A stretch of DNA of 64,000 nt from Hygrophila difformis (GCA_030278955.1 JAOANR010000002.1:29889678-29953677); one strand, 5' to 3'. Positions 34,567 to 47,306 are shown, numbered from the stretch's first letter. The notes: generated by a model not told the origin, from the sequence alone. A program made the numbers and translations.

Positions 34567-37000
34567 TCTTTTGGCCTGTGCAGACTCTTTTGTCCTTATT
34601 AATTTTAATTCATCCTTCTTAATTTTAAGGGTTTAATCAGTCATTATATGCTTATTTTTACATCAACGGTTCTTATTAAAACACGTAGGCAGACTGATAG
34701 TTGCTGAGTAATTGCTGAGTAATGTCACATCATCAGACACATCATCAATATATATATATATATATATTTAGAAAATAAATATATCTATTAATATAACAAA
34801 ACCTTGAAAAACTCTTCATAAGTATTTTAAAAAGATATAATTGATTACAATTATATATAAAAATTATTTGATTGTATAGATAATATATAAAAATATTAAT
34901 ATTATAATATTTATTAAATAAATTTAATTAGGTTAAAAATTTATGTCTAAAAAAATCTATAATCCTATATCAATATAAGGAATATAATAATCATATTTTA
35001 AATAAAAATATTTTATTAAAAATATGGTGTAAACATTAAATTGATCTTAAAAATATTGATTAATATAAAATGACTAATCACCTAAAATTTTTTATCCATT
35101 CTAAGCAAATTCTACATATTTTTTTGTTCTTTTTAAAGAAGAAAAGAAAGAAAAGCAAAAAAGGCTAAAACACATCATAATTTAATTATTAGACATAATA
35201 TCATTGATCCAATAATCTTTATCTATTTCAACATAAAAGAAAAATGTATATTTATCCAGTAATCCCTATCTATTTTAATATAAAATAAAAATGTATATGA
35301 AATTCGGAGTATTCTAAAAGAATATTAGAAGTATTTTACTATAAATAATATGTAAAGATTTGTGGTAATAATAAATAGTTTGGGTTGTAGCAATATTTAT
35401 ATCCAAAAAAGCTCTAATATTAAGTGATCATGTTGCATATCCAAACACGGTACAAAACATGTGAATTCAATCAAACATCATTTATCATTTTATTTTTCAC
35501 AAAGAATAGCCTAAAGTAAACAGTTAAACATAAATATATAGTGCTAACTAATTATTATTTGACCTATTATCAAAATATATAACCCTAAACTTAACAAGTT
35601 GGGTCATTTGTACCATTATTTTTTAACAAAAAATACACCTAAATTTTTTATTTAGTTTTAAAATTCTACCCTTCTACTTTTTAAATATCAAATTCAACCT
35701 CATCAGTTCTAACAATATCTCATTTTGGTCCTAAAAATTTGAAAATAACCTCATTTCACCCATTCCCGTTTGAAAAGTTTCGCATTAGCACAACAATTTG
35801 AAAATAATGTATTTAGTAATTAATTTTCCTTCTAACATAAATATAAAAAAATATAATTAACTAATATAGATTATACAACTATTTAATAAAATAAAATAAC
35901 ATATAATGAATGATAAATTAAATTATATTTATTGTAATATCTTTATTTAAGAAAGTAATTTCATTATTAATTATATTTAGATTCTTATTTTACTTTATTT
36001 GAAAAGTTTTATTTCAATTTCATTATTTTTCAGATTTTTTATTTTTCTAATTTTATTTCAATAGAATTTCTCAAACAATAAATATCATTATACAGATAAA
36101 AAAATAGTTTATAATGATAAAAATGTGCTAAAAAACATACCCCTAAAAAATTTAGTATCGGAGTATAAACTTAATTTTAGGGCTTATAATAATAATGAAT
36201 TAAAAAATAATAAAAATTTAATTAAATTAAATGAAAATATTAACTACCAAACTTTTTTCATAATCAATAAGGAAAAGAAAAAATTGGATAAAATGTTATG
36301 GACTAAAATACTATTTTAAAAATTAACAGATAGTCAAAGCGTAATTATAATTAAAATTTACTTTCTAAAATTAAAGATAGTCCATAAAAACTAATCACAA
36401 TAAAAATTAAAATACATTACTTAACAAAATATAAGTTTTAAATGATAAAAAAGATAATAAAAAAGTACAAATAATTAAAAACTTTAGGGATAATAGTAAA
36501 AAATGTACAACATATTAGGGAGTAAAATAATACTCCCTCCGTCCCATTTCAAATTTCTCATTTCAATTTTGGTCTGTCCCACTACAATTGCCACATTTTC
36601 TTATTTAGAAAAGTTTTACTCCTTCAAACAAACATCACATCAACTATTTATTGCACTTTAATACAATAACCCATTCTACATAAATATCGGACATCTTTAA
36701 TAATGCAAAAATATATTTTTTTTCTAATTTTGAATAGTTAAAGGGTATTTATTTTCCACTTACTCTCATAATTTTAGATATGAAAGCAAACCCTATATAT
36801 TTAGTTTTCTAACAGTAAAAATAATTTATTTTGTATTATGTACACCTGATTGTAGGTTTCCCTTTTAAATTTTGGTTGCATGCATTCAAAAACTATTTAA
36901 GCAAAAGACTTTGAATCTTATGTAATAAAAAAAAACTATATTCACATTTTATATCGTCATATTAGTTCAACGCCCGTGCGCAGCGGACGAAAAAATCTAG
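34567..37000 (+). mobile_element. Helitron-like insertion
   Basis: Starts with TC after an A (34566/34567), ends CTAG at 36997-37000 before a T, and has a GC-rich hairpin just before the end (GCCCG, loop TGCGCAG, CGGAC; about 36972-36989). These are the hallmarks of Helitrons (5'-TC, 3'-CTRR, A/T target, 3' hairpin). The insertion splits a repeat whose halves join cleanly at the A/T. It has no Rep/helicase, so it is non-autonomous. The inside is very AT-rich; the 64-codon frame at 36125 is not credible. Confidence 0.55.
36533..36545. repeat. single Stowaway-like TIR
   Basis: TA followed by CTCCCTCCGTCCC, the Stowaway terminal motif, inside the Helitron-like segment. I found no matching second end, so only a fragment or degenerated copy. 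Confidence 0.4.
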
Positions 37001-37174
37001 TATTTTTATAAAATTTGATGAGCTTAAAGTGACTACTTAAAGGCTCAAAGTCTGACCTATTTAATTAAAAATATCAATCTTAGGCCTATAAACTGAATCT
37101 ATAAAGGCTAATAGACCAGATCGAGGCCTTTCAAAACTAAAATAGGCCTACACCATTCAAGGTCAAGCCTCAAT

Positions 37175-37703
37175 ATTTGAAGGAATATATCATATATACT
37201 CTTATTTCTTTCATAAATTTTATTTATTAATAATTAGTACTCCATATAATTTATTTATAGATATTGAAATTAAGCTCTTTTTCTTCTATAAGAGTTCGAT
37301 CCCCATTAGTGCTCTATCTCCTTTTCTTGTTTCTCCCCTTTACAAATATTGTAGCTCGGTCATTAATGACTTGAGAGGTTATGAGGCTTTAGCGGCTTCA
37401 TCAAGGCCTTGGATTTGAGCAGCCTTGCCAAAGCTTTGGAGATATGTACCCTCTTAAGCTTAAGCGACTTACATTTGAATCTTGAGACTGACTTTTTGGC
37501 ACCAACTAATCTTAAGACTGATTACTTGGCAGTCACCAATGTTTGGTCAAGCCAACTAATCTGACTCGATGTATCGAGTTATGTTATTATTGTATTGGTT
37601 TTGTTTCCCTTCCAATAGTTGATTCTACCAAAATCAGCGTCAATTGCTACCATATGATATTGAGACTTAATAAATTTATTTGTTAAAAAATAAATAATAA
37701 GGT
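37175..37703. other. intergenic stretch without recognised gene
   Basis: AT-rich sequence between the split repeat and element D. Nothing coding or repetitive that I can name. Confidence 0.4.
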
Positions 37704-38176
37704 TCTTAACCGTGAAATTGCAGAGGAAGAAAACCTCTTCTTTGATTGATGCAAGTCGAAGGAATTATAAAATTGCAGAAAGAAAATTACAAGAACTTAA
37801 CGAAAGCTATAAATGAATAAAATTGCGGAATGGAAGAAAAAAATGAAAGTGCAGAAATGAAATTGCGGAAAAGAAAAAAAAAAATGTAAAGTGCGGATGC
37901 TTCTTGGCAGAGTTGAGGTCCCTTCCCTTGGAGGCCATCTCTGATATTTATAGGTTGATCTTCCATCCTAAGCTGCATAACCCCCCAGGAAGCCATGATC
38001 TGTCATCTCTCAATCGTTGTGGACTATTCCAGTCTCCAGGAACCGCCATACATCAAATTTGACTCAACTTTGTCCCTAGGCTATATAATGTGAATTGGGC
38101 CAAAAATAGATGAGCCCATTGTCTGTTGGGTTAATAGGGTTTCGACTTGTGGGCTCAGATAATTGTTAGGTCAACA
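37704..38176 (-). repeat. 3' LTR of element D
   Basis: On the minus strand starts TGTTGACCTAACAATT at 38176. It matches 52170-52626 along its length with scattered substitutions and small indels. The 69-residue minus frame at 37787-37996 is not a gene. Confidence 0.82.
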
Positions 38177-38180
38177 GATG

Positions 38181-38200
38181 CCCCCCCCCCCCCCCCCCCG
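38181..38200 (-). other. G20 tract, probable polypurine tract of element D
   Basis: Twenty consecutive C on the plus strand (G on the minus) four bases upstream of the 3' LTR start. It occupies the PPT position; a pure G run is unusual for this role and could partly be slippage. Confidence 0.6.
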
Positions 38201-39099
38201 GCGCAATTTGTCTGATTAAGATTTCGAAAGTTGCATATAGGTCTGACCCATTTAAATCTTCATAAAAGGGTATGGATTTCCACTAGAGGACAAAAGTTGC
38301 TCTTTTTTTTGTGTCTTTGCCGCTGGACGCCCTCTGCCACCGTAGGAGTGTTGCTAGCCGCCATTAATGCACCAGCTACCACCCAAGGAAGCCCGGTCAC
38401 CGTCGTCAAGCTCCCAGCCGCCGTTCGAGCATCCCCGACTGCCTCCTGGAAGCTGCCAGCATCGTCCTTCCCTGGCTGTCGTCCGCTCGCGTCCCGACCG
38501 CCGATCTGGGCTCCTCAGCCGTCGTGCCCAAGTCTCAGCCGCCGCTAGCATCGGACAAACGCCGTTGGTCACGTCTCAGCCGCCCTTCACGATTCTGCCA
38601 GCCGCCACCCACACGTGAAGCAGCCCAGGCTGCCATTTGACTTCCCTCCAGTCGCCATCACCGCGTGAAGCAGCCGCCATCAATGCCCGTTCTCGCGTCG
38701 TTCGTCTGCTGCCATCACTTGTGAAGCAGACGCCCTTGGAGGCATGTCCAGCCGCCGCTGCAACCATCAGCTGCCACTCGTCTCTCTCCGGCCATCGTTC
38801 GCTCCCTTGTTCAGCCGCCATGCACACATCTGAGCCGCCACTTGCAGCCTTGCTCCGGCTGCTGCTCGTGCCCAGGCTGCATTCACCATCCGCCACTTGT
38901 CGAGTCTCGGTCGCCCCTCACGTTGTCCAGGCCGCCACTCCCTTACTCCATTCAGCGTCATGGCATCTCAGGTTTGTTGCGTCATTTATTTCACTTGCCT
39001 ATGTCGGTCTATGTTCTTCTTCTTTGATTATGTGTTATTTCTCCTCAACCTTGAGGATCTTCTTAAAATCCTCCTCATAAATGTTTTTAAAAATTTAGG
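38201..39099. repeat. GC-rich degenerate repeat filler in element D
   Basis: From about 38310 to 38960 the sequence is full of GCCGCCA/CAGCCGCC words spaced irregularly, in sharp contrast to the AT-rich surroundings. Open frames exist on both strands (for example 38231-38548, 38637-39080 and 38576-38896), but they are Ala/Pro/Ser- or Gly/Ala-rich with no domain; the open frames follow from the low stop density of GC-rich DNA. It sits where pol would be. Source unknown: captured host sequence or expanded repeat. Confidence 0.5.
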
Positions 39100-40009
39100 C
39101 TACTTTCTATATAGCTCCTTTTCTGGCTCAGACGCCTCAGACAACAAGTCCTTGCCTTCCCCATTGATTTCAATGCGTTCCGCATCTTGATCTGTTAGGC
39201 CCTTGTGGCCGCCACCCTCTGGATTTGGGATAAATCCAGAAACACCAACCAGAAGTTGATGGAATGGGTTAATGTCCACTTTCGTACCTGCAATTTTCAA
39301 ACGACCGTCTTTTATCCTATTCTGAATGGCATATTTAAAAATCCAACACTTAGTTATGCTATTAGTATACGAATTATGCCACTTGCAGAATGATCGGCCA
39401 AGAATGTCCTCGACCGCTGGCAACTTCTGTCCTTCAGGCAGTTTAATCACACCATTTTTGAGTAGGGAGTCAAACACTTGGTTTGCTGTACTCAAGTCAA
39501 AGAGGTCTTCTTCAAGCCTTAACTTGGCCTCATTTTGTGTCGGTGGCCTAAGGGCCGCACAAGTATGTGGTTTGGCTGTATACCATAATTTTGTTCCGCG
39601 ATGAACTTTTCCAAGCAAGTCGCTCTCTCGGCCAACTAGGCAAGATAAGTGGAATCCTGCACAATTAAATGCTCTTTCAATTTTGGCAACACATTCGCCA
39701 CTGCAATATTGGCGATCTCCTTATCAGTGACCACCATTGTGCATCGGCGCCTAAGCCACTGTAATCTATTGATAAATTTGCTTGCCGCCTCATTGGCAAA
39801 TTGCTTAGCATTAGTAAGGTCTACGAGACTCACCTGTGTCAATGGCGTGTAGAATCGGTCATGAAATGCTCGATCCAGATCGGCCCAGTTTTGAATTAAA
39901 TTAGGCCGCAAGGATGCATACCACGCAAAGGCGGGTCTAGTGAGGGATGAGCTGAACAGCCTCAACTTCAGCCAATTATTGGCCGCTGCTTCACCACACT
40001 GGGCGGTGA
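39100..40009 (-). pseudogene. gag of element D, C-terminal part
   Basis: Two minus-strand frames. 40009-39636 carries the gag core (C-G-E-A-A-A-N-N-W-L-K-L-R-L-F, F-A-W-Y, L-D-R-A-F-H-D-R-F-Y), the retrotransposon gag domain; it ends in a stop at 39636. 39618-39100 continues with the region seen after gag in this type of element (L-L-K-N-G-V-I-K-L-P-E and C-K-W-H-N-S-Y-T-N-S-I-T-K-C, a zinc-binding-like CHC motif). The first part is joined to the front of gag at 51132 once element E is taken out. A stop lies between the frames, so it is not an intact protein. Confidence 0.8.
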
Positions 40010-41733
40010 TGTAACACCCCCGTTTTCCAACTCTTAGTTCCACAGTAGATGCCTCAATTTGGAACCCGGGGTTGTTACCGCCACGCCTCTTAATTAAGCT
40101 AGCTTAGGCCTAGCCCTGGCTAACTCAATTAATTGGCGATAAGGCTTAATTAAATTAAGTATTGAAAAAAAAAAAAACTCACAACTTTATTTATTACAAA
40201 GCATAATATATCAGAGTTTGCAAAATATGACGACTAAGGCTCGTCGTCCCCAAAGTAACTTGACATAGTACTTTAAAATTTAACAACATAATTTAACTAG
40301 TAATTTAATATATATGTATATATATATAATAAAATGAAATTCTGATACCCATGCCCGTGCCCATTCTTCTAGTCATCACCACATATGTCAAAACCTGAAA
40401 ATAGTGCATGCATAATTTATCAACACACCGGCTGAGTAAATAAATTTATACTCTTTAGGACAAAATTTAAATATAATTGACTCAAGCAGTAAATAGCATG
40501 TCAAACCGTTAAAACTCTGATTCTCTGTATCATGTAGCTCAACTATGACGTCTACACCCGGGGTATCTCATAGGACCTAGCATGCTTTCATAGTAACCGA
40601 AGTCAAGACTATAAGTATACAAGGGCGGCCCTTCCTTGCCTCTAAAACTGACTGTGGGACCCTTGGCCTACACAATCCTCTTTTTAAATGTTCTTACGAA
40701 GATAACCCCAATTGGAGTATATCCCGTGTAATATCATCTCAATAATTCACATGCCACACACTGGAAATATAATTTTCACATGCATGGCTTCGCCCAAAAA
40801 TATTTAAACTCATAATGGGGCATTTCCTCTGCATAAACTTATTTGCATGGATAATTCTAAAATTATTTAAAGCAATAGGGAATTAAACATGCAAAAATTA
40901 ACATTTAGGACAATACCCACAGAATATAAATTTACTTACTATCTCCTCGAATATAGCCTACTGAAACTTTGGATCTGCTACTACTTCCTGGGACTGCAAC
41001 TACTCCAGCACTTTCCTATATTACTACACTCACTATTAATTCAATCCCACTAATTTCTTTCTCCTCTCTCTTAACCTGATCTCTCTCTATTTTTTTTCTT
41101 TCTCACTCCTCACATTCACTGCATCATTGTATGTTTTGGTGTGAATTTCAACAGCCAAGGCCGGGGTATTTATAGGCAAACCTCATGTACTTGTTATCAA
41201 TTTTTTTTATTTTATTTTCTTATTTTCATTATTATTTCTCTCAAATCTTGCATTATCTTGAATCTAGATTCTTCTTTACAAGCTTGCTCATGCACTGCAC
41301 ATACGTCATATCCATTATCTCTTCTACAATTTTATCATCTCTATATGTACCAATTATTGGTACATGCGTTTTTTTTAATTATTACTATATATATATATAT
41401 ATATATTTTATTCTTTTGTTATTCATTTCTAGATCCTTCTATCTTGCATGTCTTCTCATGACTAATCATTAATATTAGCCCCCCCTCTCTCGCTTGTTTT
41501 TTTTTAAAATTTTAATATTATCATTATTATTACTTTTATTATTATGTTCTATGTATTATACCAATTTAAGGAGATATCCCACCCATGCCTGCATTTCTTA
41601 TACCAAAATAATTGGTGTATGTTCCTTTAATTTATCAATCTACTCATTTATTTATCTTTATTTATTTATTATTTTATAATAATTGCTCTATTTTAAGTAC
41701 ATATATATTTATCCATCACTATTTACTAATTCC

Positions 41734-41788
<55 letters not shown>

Positions 41789-42421
41789 GGATCACTTTTA
41801 TCATTCTTGTCCCTCTCACATTTGCATGCATGTACCATGCATGCACATAATTGGTGCCACACATCTTATCATTTTTATTTATTTATTATATTTTCATCAT
41901 TTATCTTTATTCTCAAATCTTATTTTCTTACTTTCTCCCCAAGTGCATTTTATCTCATTCTCATCTCCTTATTTTATTTTATTTTTATATATTATTTTTA
42001 TTTTATCTATTTTATTATTATTTATTAGTTTGAATTCTCTACCTTGCTATGCACGTTCAACATCATTATTGGTACATAGTACATCTAGTTTTTTTTAATT
42101 TTTATTTTCTCTTTTTTTTGTTTCTAATCTTTTTCTCTATTTTTATTTTTTTTTAAGATGTTAGAATCCCTATTACTTAAAATATTACACAGTAGTTAAT
42201 AAAATTTAAATATTTCTCTTCCAAGTATTCATAACTTTTTCATACTATAAAATACTTTACTAGCATTATTTATTTAACCTAGGGGAAATAATTCGTTTCT
42301 CATAACATTTTTTAAAATTGCAACTTAAGTTCTATTAAATTTTAATGTATACTAGACAATATTTCAATTAACTATCTCTTTCTTTAAATAAAATATTATA
42401 GTTAATTTACTGGGTATTACA
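40010..42421 (-). repeat. 3' LTR of element E
   Basis: 2412 bp. Contains a TATA box on the minus strand (CTATAAATA, about 41167-41175) and an ATT repeat expanded to about 55 bp (41734-41788), which is only ~20 bp long in the 5' LTR (near 50493-50512). Frames at 41141-42098 are low-complexity noise. Confidence 0.9.
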
Positions 42422-42572
42422 ATCTATCCTCCTTAAAGACAAACTTCGTCCTCGAAGTTTATTCAAATCGAACAAATGGTAGGGAAAAAATAAAGCAAAA
42501 TATTTTCATAGTATAACTTTTCTAACCTCTACTTAGCTGGGCTATGACATCCTCCCTCACTTGGTTTCACAG

Positions 42573-44137
42573 CTATGTCCCCATAGCTGTATCGGGCTGA
42601 AGGAACAACTCTGGATATTTAGCTTGTATTTCAGTTTCAGTTTCCCATGTGGCATCATTCTCATCATGGTTAGACCATTGTATCTTGACGATGCGAGTAA
42701 CCTTCCGCCGCGTCGCTCGTTCTTTCGTATCCAAGATTTTGACCGGTCTTTTCTCGTAAGTATGGTCCTCGTCAAGCTGGATAAGGTCTGGTTGAACAAC
42801 CCTTTTTGAATCATGCTGATACTTCTTAAGTTGTGACACATGGAATACGTTATGGACTCGAGACAACTGATCTGGTAAGTCCAATCGGTATGCCAAGGTA
42901 CCAACTCGGGCGATAATGTCAAAGGGTCCGATATAACGGGGACTTAACTTACCTCGTTTTCCGAACCGCATTACCCCTTCATGGGCGATACTTTGAGCAA
43001 AACTCTGTCGCCGACCTCGTATGCAGCATCACGTCTTTTTTGATCAGCATACGTCTTTTGTCGATCTTGAGCAGCTTTCATCTTAAGTCGAATCTGCTCC
43101 ACTATTTTCATTGATTCCTCGATCAGTTGTGGCCCTACGGGAATTGAATTTTCGCTTTTAGTCCAACAAAGTGGACTTCGACATCTCCTACCATATAGTG
43201 CCTCCAATGGGGCCATGCCAATGCTAGCATGATAGCTATTATTATAGCTAAATTCTATAAGTGGTAGGTAGTTTTCCCAACTCCCCTTAAAATTCAAAAC
43301 ACAAGCTCTCAACATGTCTTCAAGTGTCTGGATTGTCCTCTCAGTTTGCCCATCGGTTGTTGGATGAAACGCCGTACTCATTTTTATCTTTGTGCGAAAA
43401 GCCTCTTGGAGTTTTGTCCAAAATGTAGAGACAAATCGCCTATCTCGATCTGAGACGATATCTTGGGGAATTCCATGCCTTCGGACCACATTTTCAATAT
43501 AAGATCTTGCTAGTTGATCCATACTCCATGTTTCCTTAGTGGATATGAATATGGCTGCCTTAGTTAATCGATATACGATTACCCAGATCTTATCATTGCC
43601 TTTCGGTGTCTTTGGCAATCCTGACACAAAGTCCATAGAAATACTATCCCACTTCCATTCTGGAACTTCTAGGGGTTTTACCAACCCAAGTGGTTTCTTT
43701 CGATCTGCCTTGACCTTCTGACATGTCGGACATTTTTCCACAAATGCTGCTACCTCTCGCTTCATTCGTGGCCACCAAAAGACCTTACTTAAGTCTTTAT
43801 ATAACTTATCCCCACCAGGATGTACAGAATAGGGAGTTTCGTGGCCCTCTTCCAGTATGCGTCGTTTAAGATTCTCGCAAGCCTTAGGCACGCACCACCG
43901 ACCTTTAAATCGGATGCTGCCATCATCATGGACTTGGAAACCTGTAGCCCCACCTTGATTTATTTTTGCCTTAATTCTTTCTAATTTGACATCACCGGGT
44001 TGTCCTTCCCGAATCTCGTCAAATATAGTTGGTTGTATTGTCATGGCATGAATCAGTTGAGAAGGTGTACCTTCGTGTACCAACTCAATACCTAATCGTG
44101 CCATTTCCATATACAACTCTGGCGGCAAAATTCTCAT
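42573..44137 (-). pseudogene. integrase with chromodomain of element E
   Basis: Zinc region with H-P-G-G-D-K-L-Y and C-P-T-C near residues 110-155 of the 44137 frame; core with S-M-D-F, V-S-D-R-D-R-R-F and T-E-R-T-I-Q (D-D-E triad present); then V-G-D-R-V-L-L-K-V-S-P. A stop at 42971 is followed at once by a shifted frame with the continuation (L-S-P-R-Y-I-G-P-F, V-F-H-V-S-Q-L-K) and a C-terminal chromodomain-like segment (V-K-I-Q-W-S-N-H, A-T-W-E-T-E). A single-base shift at about 42973 separates them. This domain order defines chromoviruses. Confidence 0.9.
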
Positions 44138-44163
44138 GTTATCCAGGGTTCTTGACTTTCGAC

Positions 44164-45408
44164 TTAGTGCATCGGCACCTTATTGGCTTTACCCTCATGA
44201 TAGGTGATACCTAAGTCGTAGTCTTTCATTAACTCCAACCATCGTCTCTGACACATGTTGAGCTCCTTTTGAGTGTATATATACTTCAGACTTTTATGGT
44301 CTGTGTATATCTTACAGCTCCGCCCATATAGGTAATGTCTCCATATCTTTAGGGCGAAGACAACTGCAGCCAGTTCTAAATCATGAGTTGGGTAATTCTC
44401 CTCATGTGGCTTTAGTTGTCGAGAAGCATATGCTATAACCTTCCCTTGCTGCATTAGCACGCATCCTAATCCAAATTTTGAAGCGTCACTATAAAATTCA
44501 AAATTTCCATCTTCCGTGGGTAAGGTTAGTACTGGTGCCGTAGTTAATTTTTCCTTCAGAGTTCGAAACGCAACCTCACACTCGGGTGTCCAAATTATCT
44601 TTGATCCTTTCTTAAGATTTTGCGTCAATGGCCGTGCAATCTTCGAAAAATCCTTAACAAACCTCTTGTAGTAACCAGCTAAACCAAGAAAACTTCTTAT
44701 CTCTGTTTGTGAGGTTGGTACAGGCCAGTCTTTTACTGCAGATACCTTCGCTGGGTCAACGGAAATCCCTTCTGCCGAGACGATATGACCAAGGAATGTG
44801 ACTTTGTCTAGCCAGAAATCACATTTTGACAACTTAGCGTACAACTTGTGATTCCTTAGGGTCTGCAGGACTTGGTGTAGATGCTCTTCGTGTTTCCCCT
44901 TATCTTTGGAATAGACCAATATGTCGTCAATAAAGACAACCACGCACTTATCCAACAGTTCTTGGAAAATATTATTCATGAGACTCATGAATACTGTTGG
45001 GGCATTGGTAAGTCCAAACGACATCACGGTGAAATCATAATGTCCATATCGTGTTCTAAATGTCGTTTTTGAGATATCTTCTTTAGCAATTCTTAGCTGG
45101 TGATATCCAGACCTTAGATCAATCTTCGAAAAGACCTTTGCTCCCTTAAGCTGATCGAATAAATCATCGATTCGTGGCAAAGGATATTTATTCTTGATAG
45201 TTACTTGGTTGAGACCTCTGTAATCAATACAGAGTCTTAACCATCCATCTTTCATTCGTACAAATAGTACAGGTGCTCCCCATGGAGATGTACTGGGACG
45301 AATATACCCCTTTTTTAAGAGGTCTTCAAGCTGTTCTCGCAACTCGTTCATTTCTGCTGGTGCCATCCGGTATGGAGCCTTTGATATAGGTTCGGTCCCT
45401 GGAACCAA
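44164..45408 (-). pseudogene. reverse transcriptase-RNase H of element E
   Basis: Gypsy RT with all main motifs: [17 protein letters not shown], catalytic D97 ([10 protein letters not shown]) and F-I-D-D with D161/D162, then F-L-G-L-A-G-Y-Y. RNase H has S-D-A-S, D-L-E-L-A and [10 protein letters not shown]. The frame stops at 44164 where pol should run on into integrase; the integrase frame starts at 44137, so the polyprotein is broken here. Upstream, the protease frame overlaps in a different frame (frameshift near 45430). The RT itself looks intact. Confidence 0.92.
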
Positions 45409-46157
45409 ATCGATCGTGAATTATATCTCACGTTCCGGTGGCATTCAATATCACTTGGGAAAACATCGGGATACTCCCTTACTATTGGGATATCACTTAT
45501 GCTTATCTCTTCTGCTTGCAGGTCCATGAGGTAGCAAAGGTAAATGGGGTTTCCCTTCCTCACCAATGTCGCTAACTGCATCCTTGACACGATCTTCGTG
45601 GTTGGCTTCTTTGGCTCAGCATAGAAAGATACACGCCTCCTATTAGTTCCATAAATTGTTATCTTTTGTTGGGAGCAGTTGATATTGGCTTGATATCGAG
45701 TTAGCCAATCCATGCCTAAGATAACATCAAAATCTCGTAATTCAAATTCTACGAGATTTGCAAAGAACTCAACGTCACAAATGCGAATAGGGACTTTCTC
45801 ATGACGTCTTGAACAGTTAACTATGGTTCCGTTAGGCAATGAGATTCTTAGAGTTATTTCCTGGGGATTATTGAGTCCCAACTCGGGCAATCTAGTACGA
45901 GATATAAACGAACATGTAGCTCCAGAATCAAACAGAATGCGTACTTTAAAACCCTTAATTTCAAAAGTACCTTCGATCACATCCCCAGCACCAGGTAAGT
46001 CTGCTTGGTTCACCACGTTCAACCTTCCTTGATTTGGCCCACCTGGATTCTGTGGGTTTCTACCAACTGTCCTATGATTGTTGGGAAACACAGGTCGTTG
46101 TCCCTGATTATTTCCACCAATATGGGGTCCTTGGGGACAATAATCTTTGTTTCGCAA
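45348..46157 (-). pseudogene. aspartic protease region of element E
   Basis: The active-site motif D-S-G-A is at residues 77-80, in the context F-D-S-G-A-T-C-S-F-I, followed by the second half with V-I-L-G-M-D-W-L, typical of gypsy protease. After E-Y-P-D-V-F-P the frame shifts and reads nonsense to 45348. Upstream, stops separate it from gag and its zinc knuckles. Confidence 0.88.
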
Positions 46158-47069
46158 GTCTGCTCAAATTTGGCTAGGATCGAGCCTTATGCGACAGTCT
46201 ACCACCTTGTGTCCCTTCATTCCACAACGATAGTATTCTTCACCTTGAGGACATTGCTGCATAGTGTGCTTCTTATTACAGCGACGACAGGGGGCTGGTA
46301 TTGGTTCCCCATTTCGATTGATCCGAACCACTGTATTATTCTAGTTATTCCTTTGGAAATGCCTCCTTTGATTTGGACGGTTGTCCTGACCCTCTTCAAC
46401 TTTCTTCTTTCCTTTGTCATGTGGTGCAGACTTTGAGCTTTCTCCTTTATGCTCATGTCCTTCTACAATCTCGACAGTCATAGCCCGATTATAGACTTTC
46501 TGCATGCTAGTGAATTGCTTTCCTCCAAATGCCTTTCTTATATTCTTATTCAAGCCAAGCTCGAATTTTTGGGCTTTAGTCTGCTCAGTTGCCACCAAGT
46601 CTGGGGCAAACCTTAGAAGTTCTGTAAACTTAGCATAGTATTGCTGAACAGACTGATTACCCTGTTGAAGAGAAATGAACTCTCCATATTTGGCATTCTT
46701 GAGGCTAAGTGGGTAAAACTGTTCCCTCAGACTTATCTGAAATTCTTCCCAAGTTACTTGGCGATTCTCTTGTGACCTCCACCAAGTATTTTCAATGCCA
46801 GTTAGAAAGAAGGTAGCCACTCCCACCTTTCTTTCATCTGGACACTCAACCGCTTCGAGCAGTTTTTCTAAAGATTCAATCCAACCTTCTAACTTGGCTG
46901 GATCCTCTTGTCCGGCATATCGAGGTGGCTGAAACTTATTAACGACCTCGATAAAGTCTCCTTGGGTCTCTCCTTGGCGTTCTCCTTTCTCTGCTTGTTT
47001 TTGAACTACTGCTCCAAGAGTGAGTAGCAGTTGCTCTATTTGTTGCTGACGGTTGTCGTCGTCGGGCAT
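46158..47069 (-). pseudogene. gag of element E with zinc knuckles behind a stop
   Basis: The frame from ATG 47069 to the TAG at 46341 holds a retrotransposon gag domain (P-P-R-Y-A-G-Q-E-D-P, W-E-E-F, F-Y-P-L-S, L-Q-Q-G-N-Q-S-V-Q-Q-Y, F-A-P-D-L-V) and a Lys-rich tail. Past the TAG the same frame continues with two cysteine-histidine clusters (C-R-R-C...H...C and C-G-M-K-G-H...C), another stop near 46164, then the protease frame. Leaky stop use between gag and pol exists in some retroelements, but with several other lesions this looks like decay. Confidence 0.87.
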
Positions 47070-47306
47070 ACTTGCCTTAGAGTTAGTGTTATCCCGTTCG
47101 TCCCTAAACGATATACGTTAGTCAGTCAGTCACTTAGTCAATTAAAAAAAACAAACCACGCTATTTACTTATATCTAAAGAAAATACAATTCCAAAAATG
47201 TCAGTCAAATACTTGCAACTTTCCGAGACTGACTAGGGCGTACTAAGTCATACAAACCTATTTACATATTAAGTATTATCATGCTAGTCTAGGGCGTCCT
47301 ATAGTT

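Larger units (their letters stand above)
34328..37174. mobile_element. copy 2 of the same small element, split by a Helitron
   Basis: 34328-34566 and 37001-37174 together align with the reverse complement of copy 1 (same succession of GATAGGGCC, GGTC.TTTTTA, TAGGCCT, AGGCCTATAAACT, AAAATAGGCC), but the outer GGGTGGGAATAGG ends are missing. The gap of 2434 bp is the insertion described separately. Confidence 0.6.

Noticed and set aside
36125..36319. 64-codon open frame in the Helitron-like segment
   Set aside because: Asn/Lys/Ile-rich product of AT-rich DNA with no similarity that I recognise.
38231..39080. Several overlapping open frames on both strands
   Set aside because: GC-rich degenerate repeat; the products are low-complexity Ala/Pro/Ser or Gly/Ala sequences without domains.
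41141..42098. Hydrophobic open frames in the LTR of element E, resembling membrane proteins
   Set aside because: They translate T-rich low-complexity sequence with ATT repeats, and the same occurs in the other LTR.
46158..46341. Programmed stop read-through between gag and pol in element E
   Set aside because: Other stops and frameshifts in the same element point to decay; no supporting context could be established.
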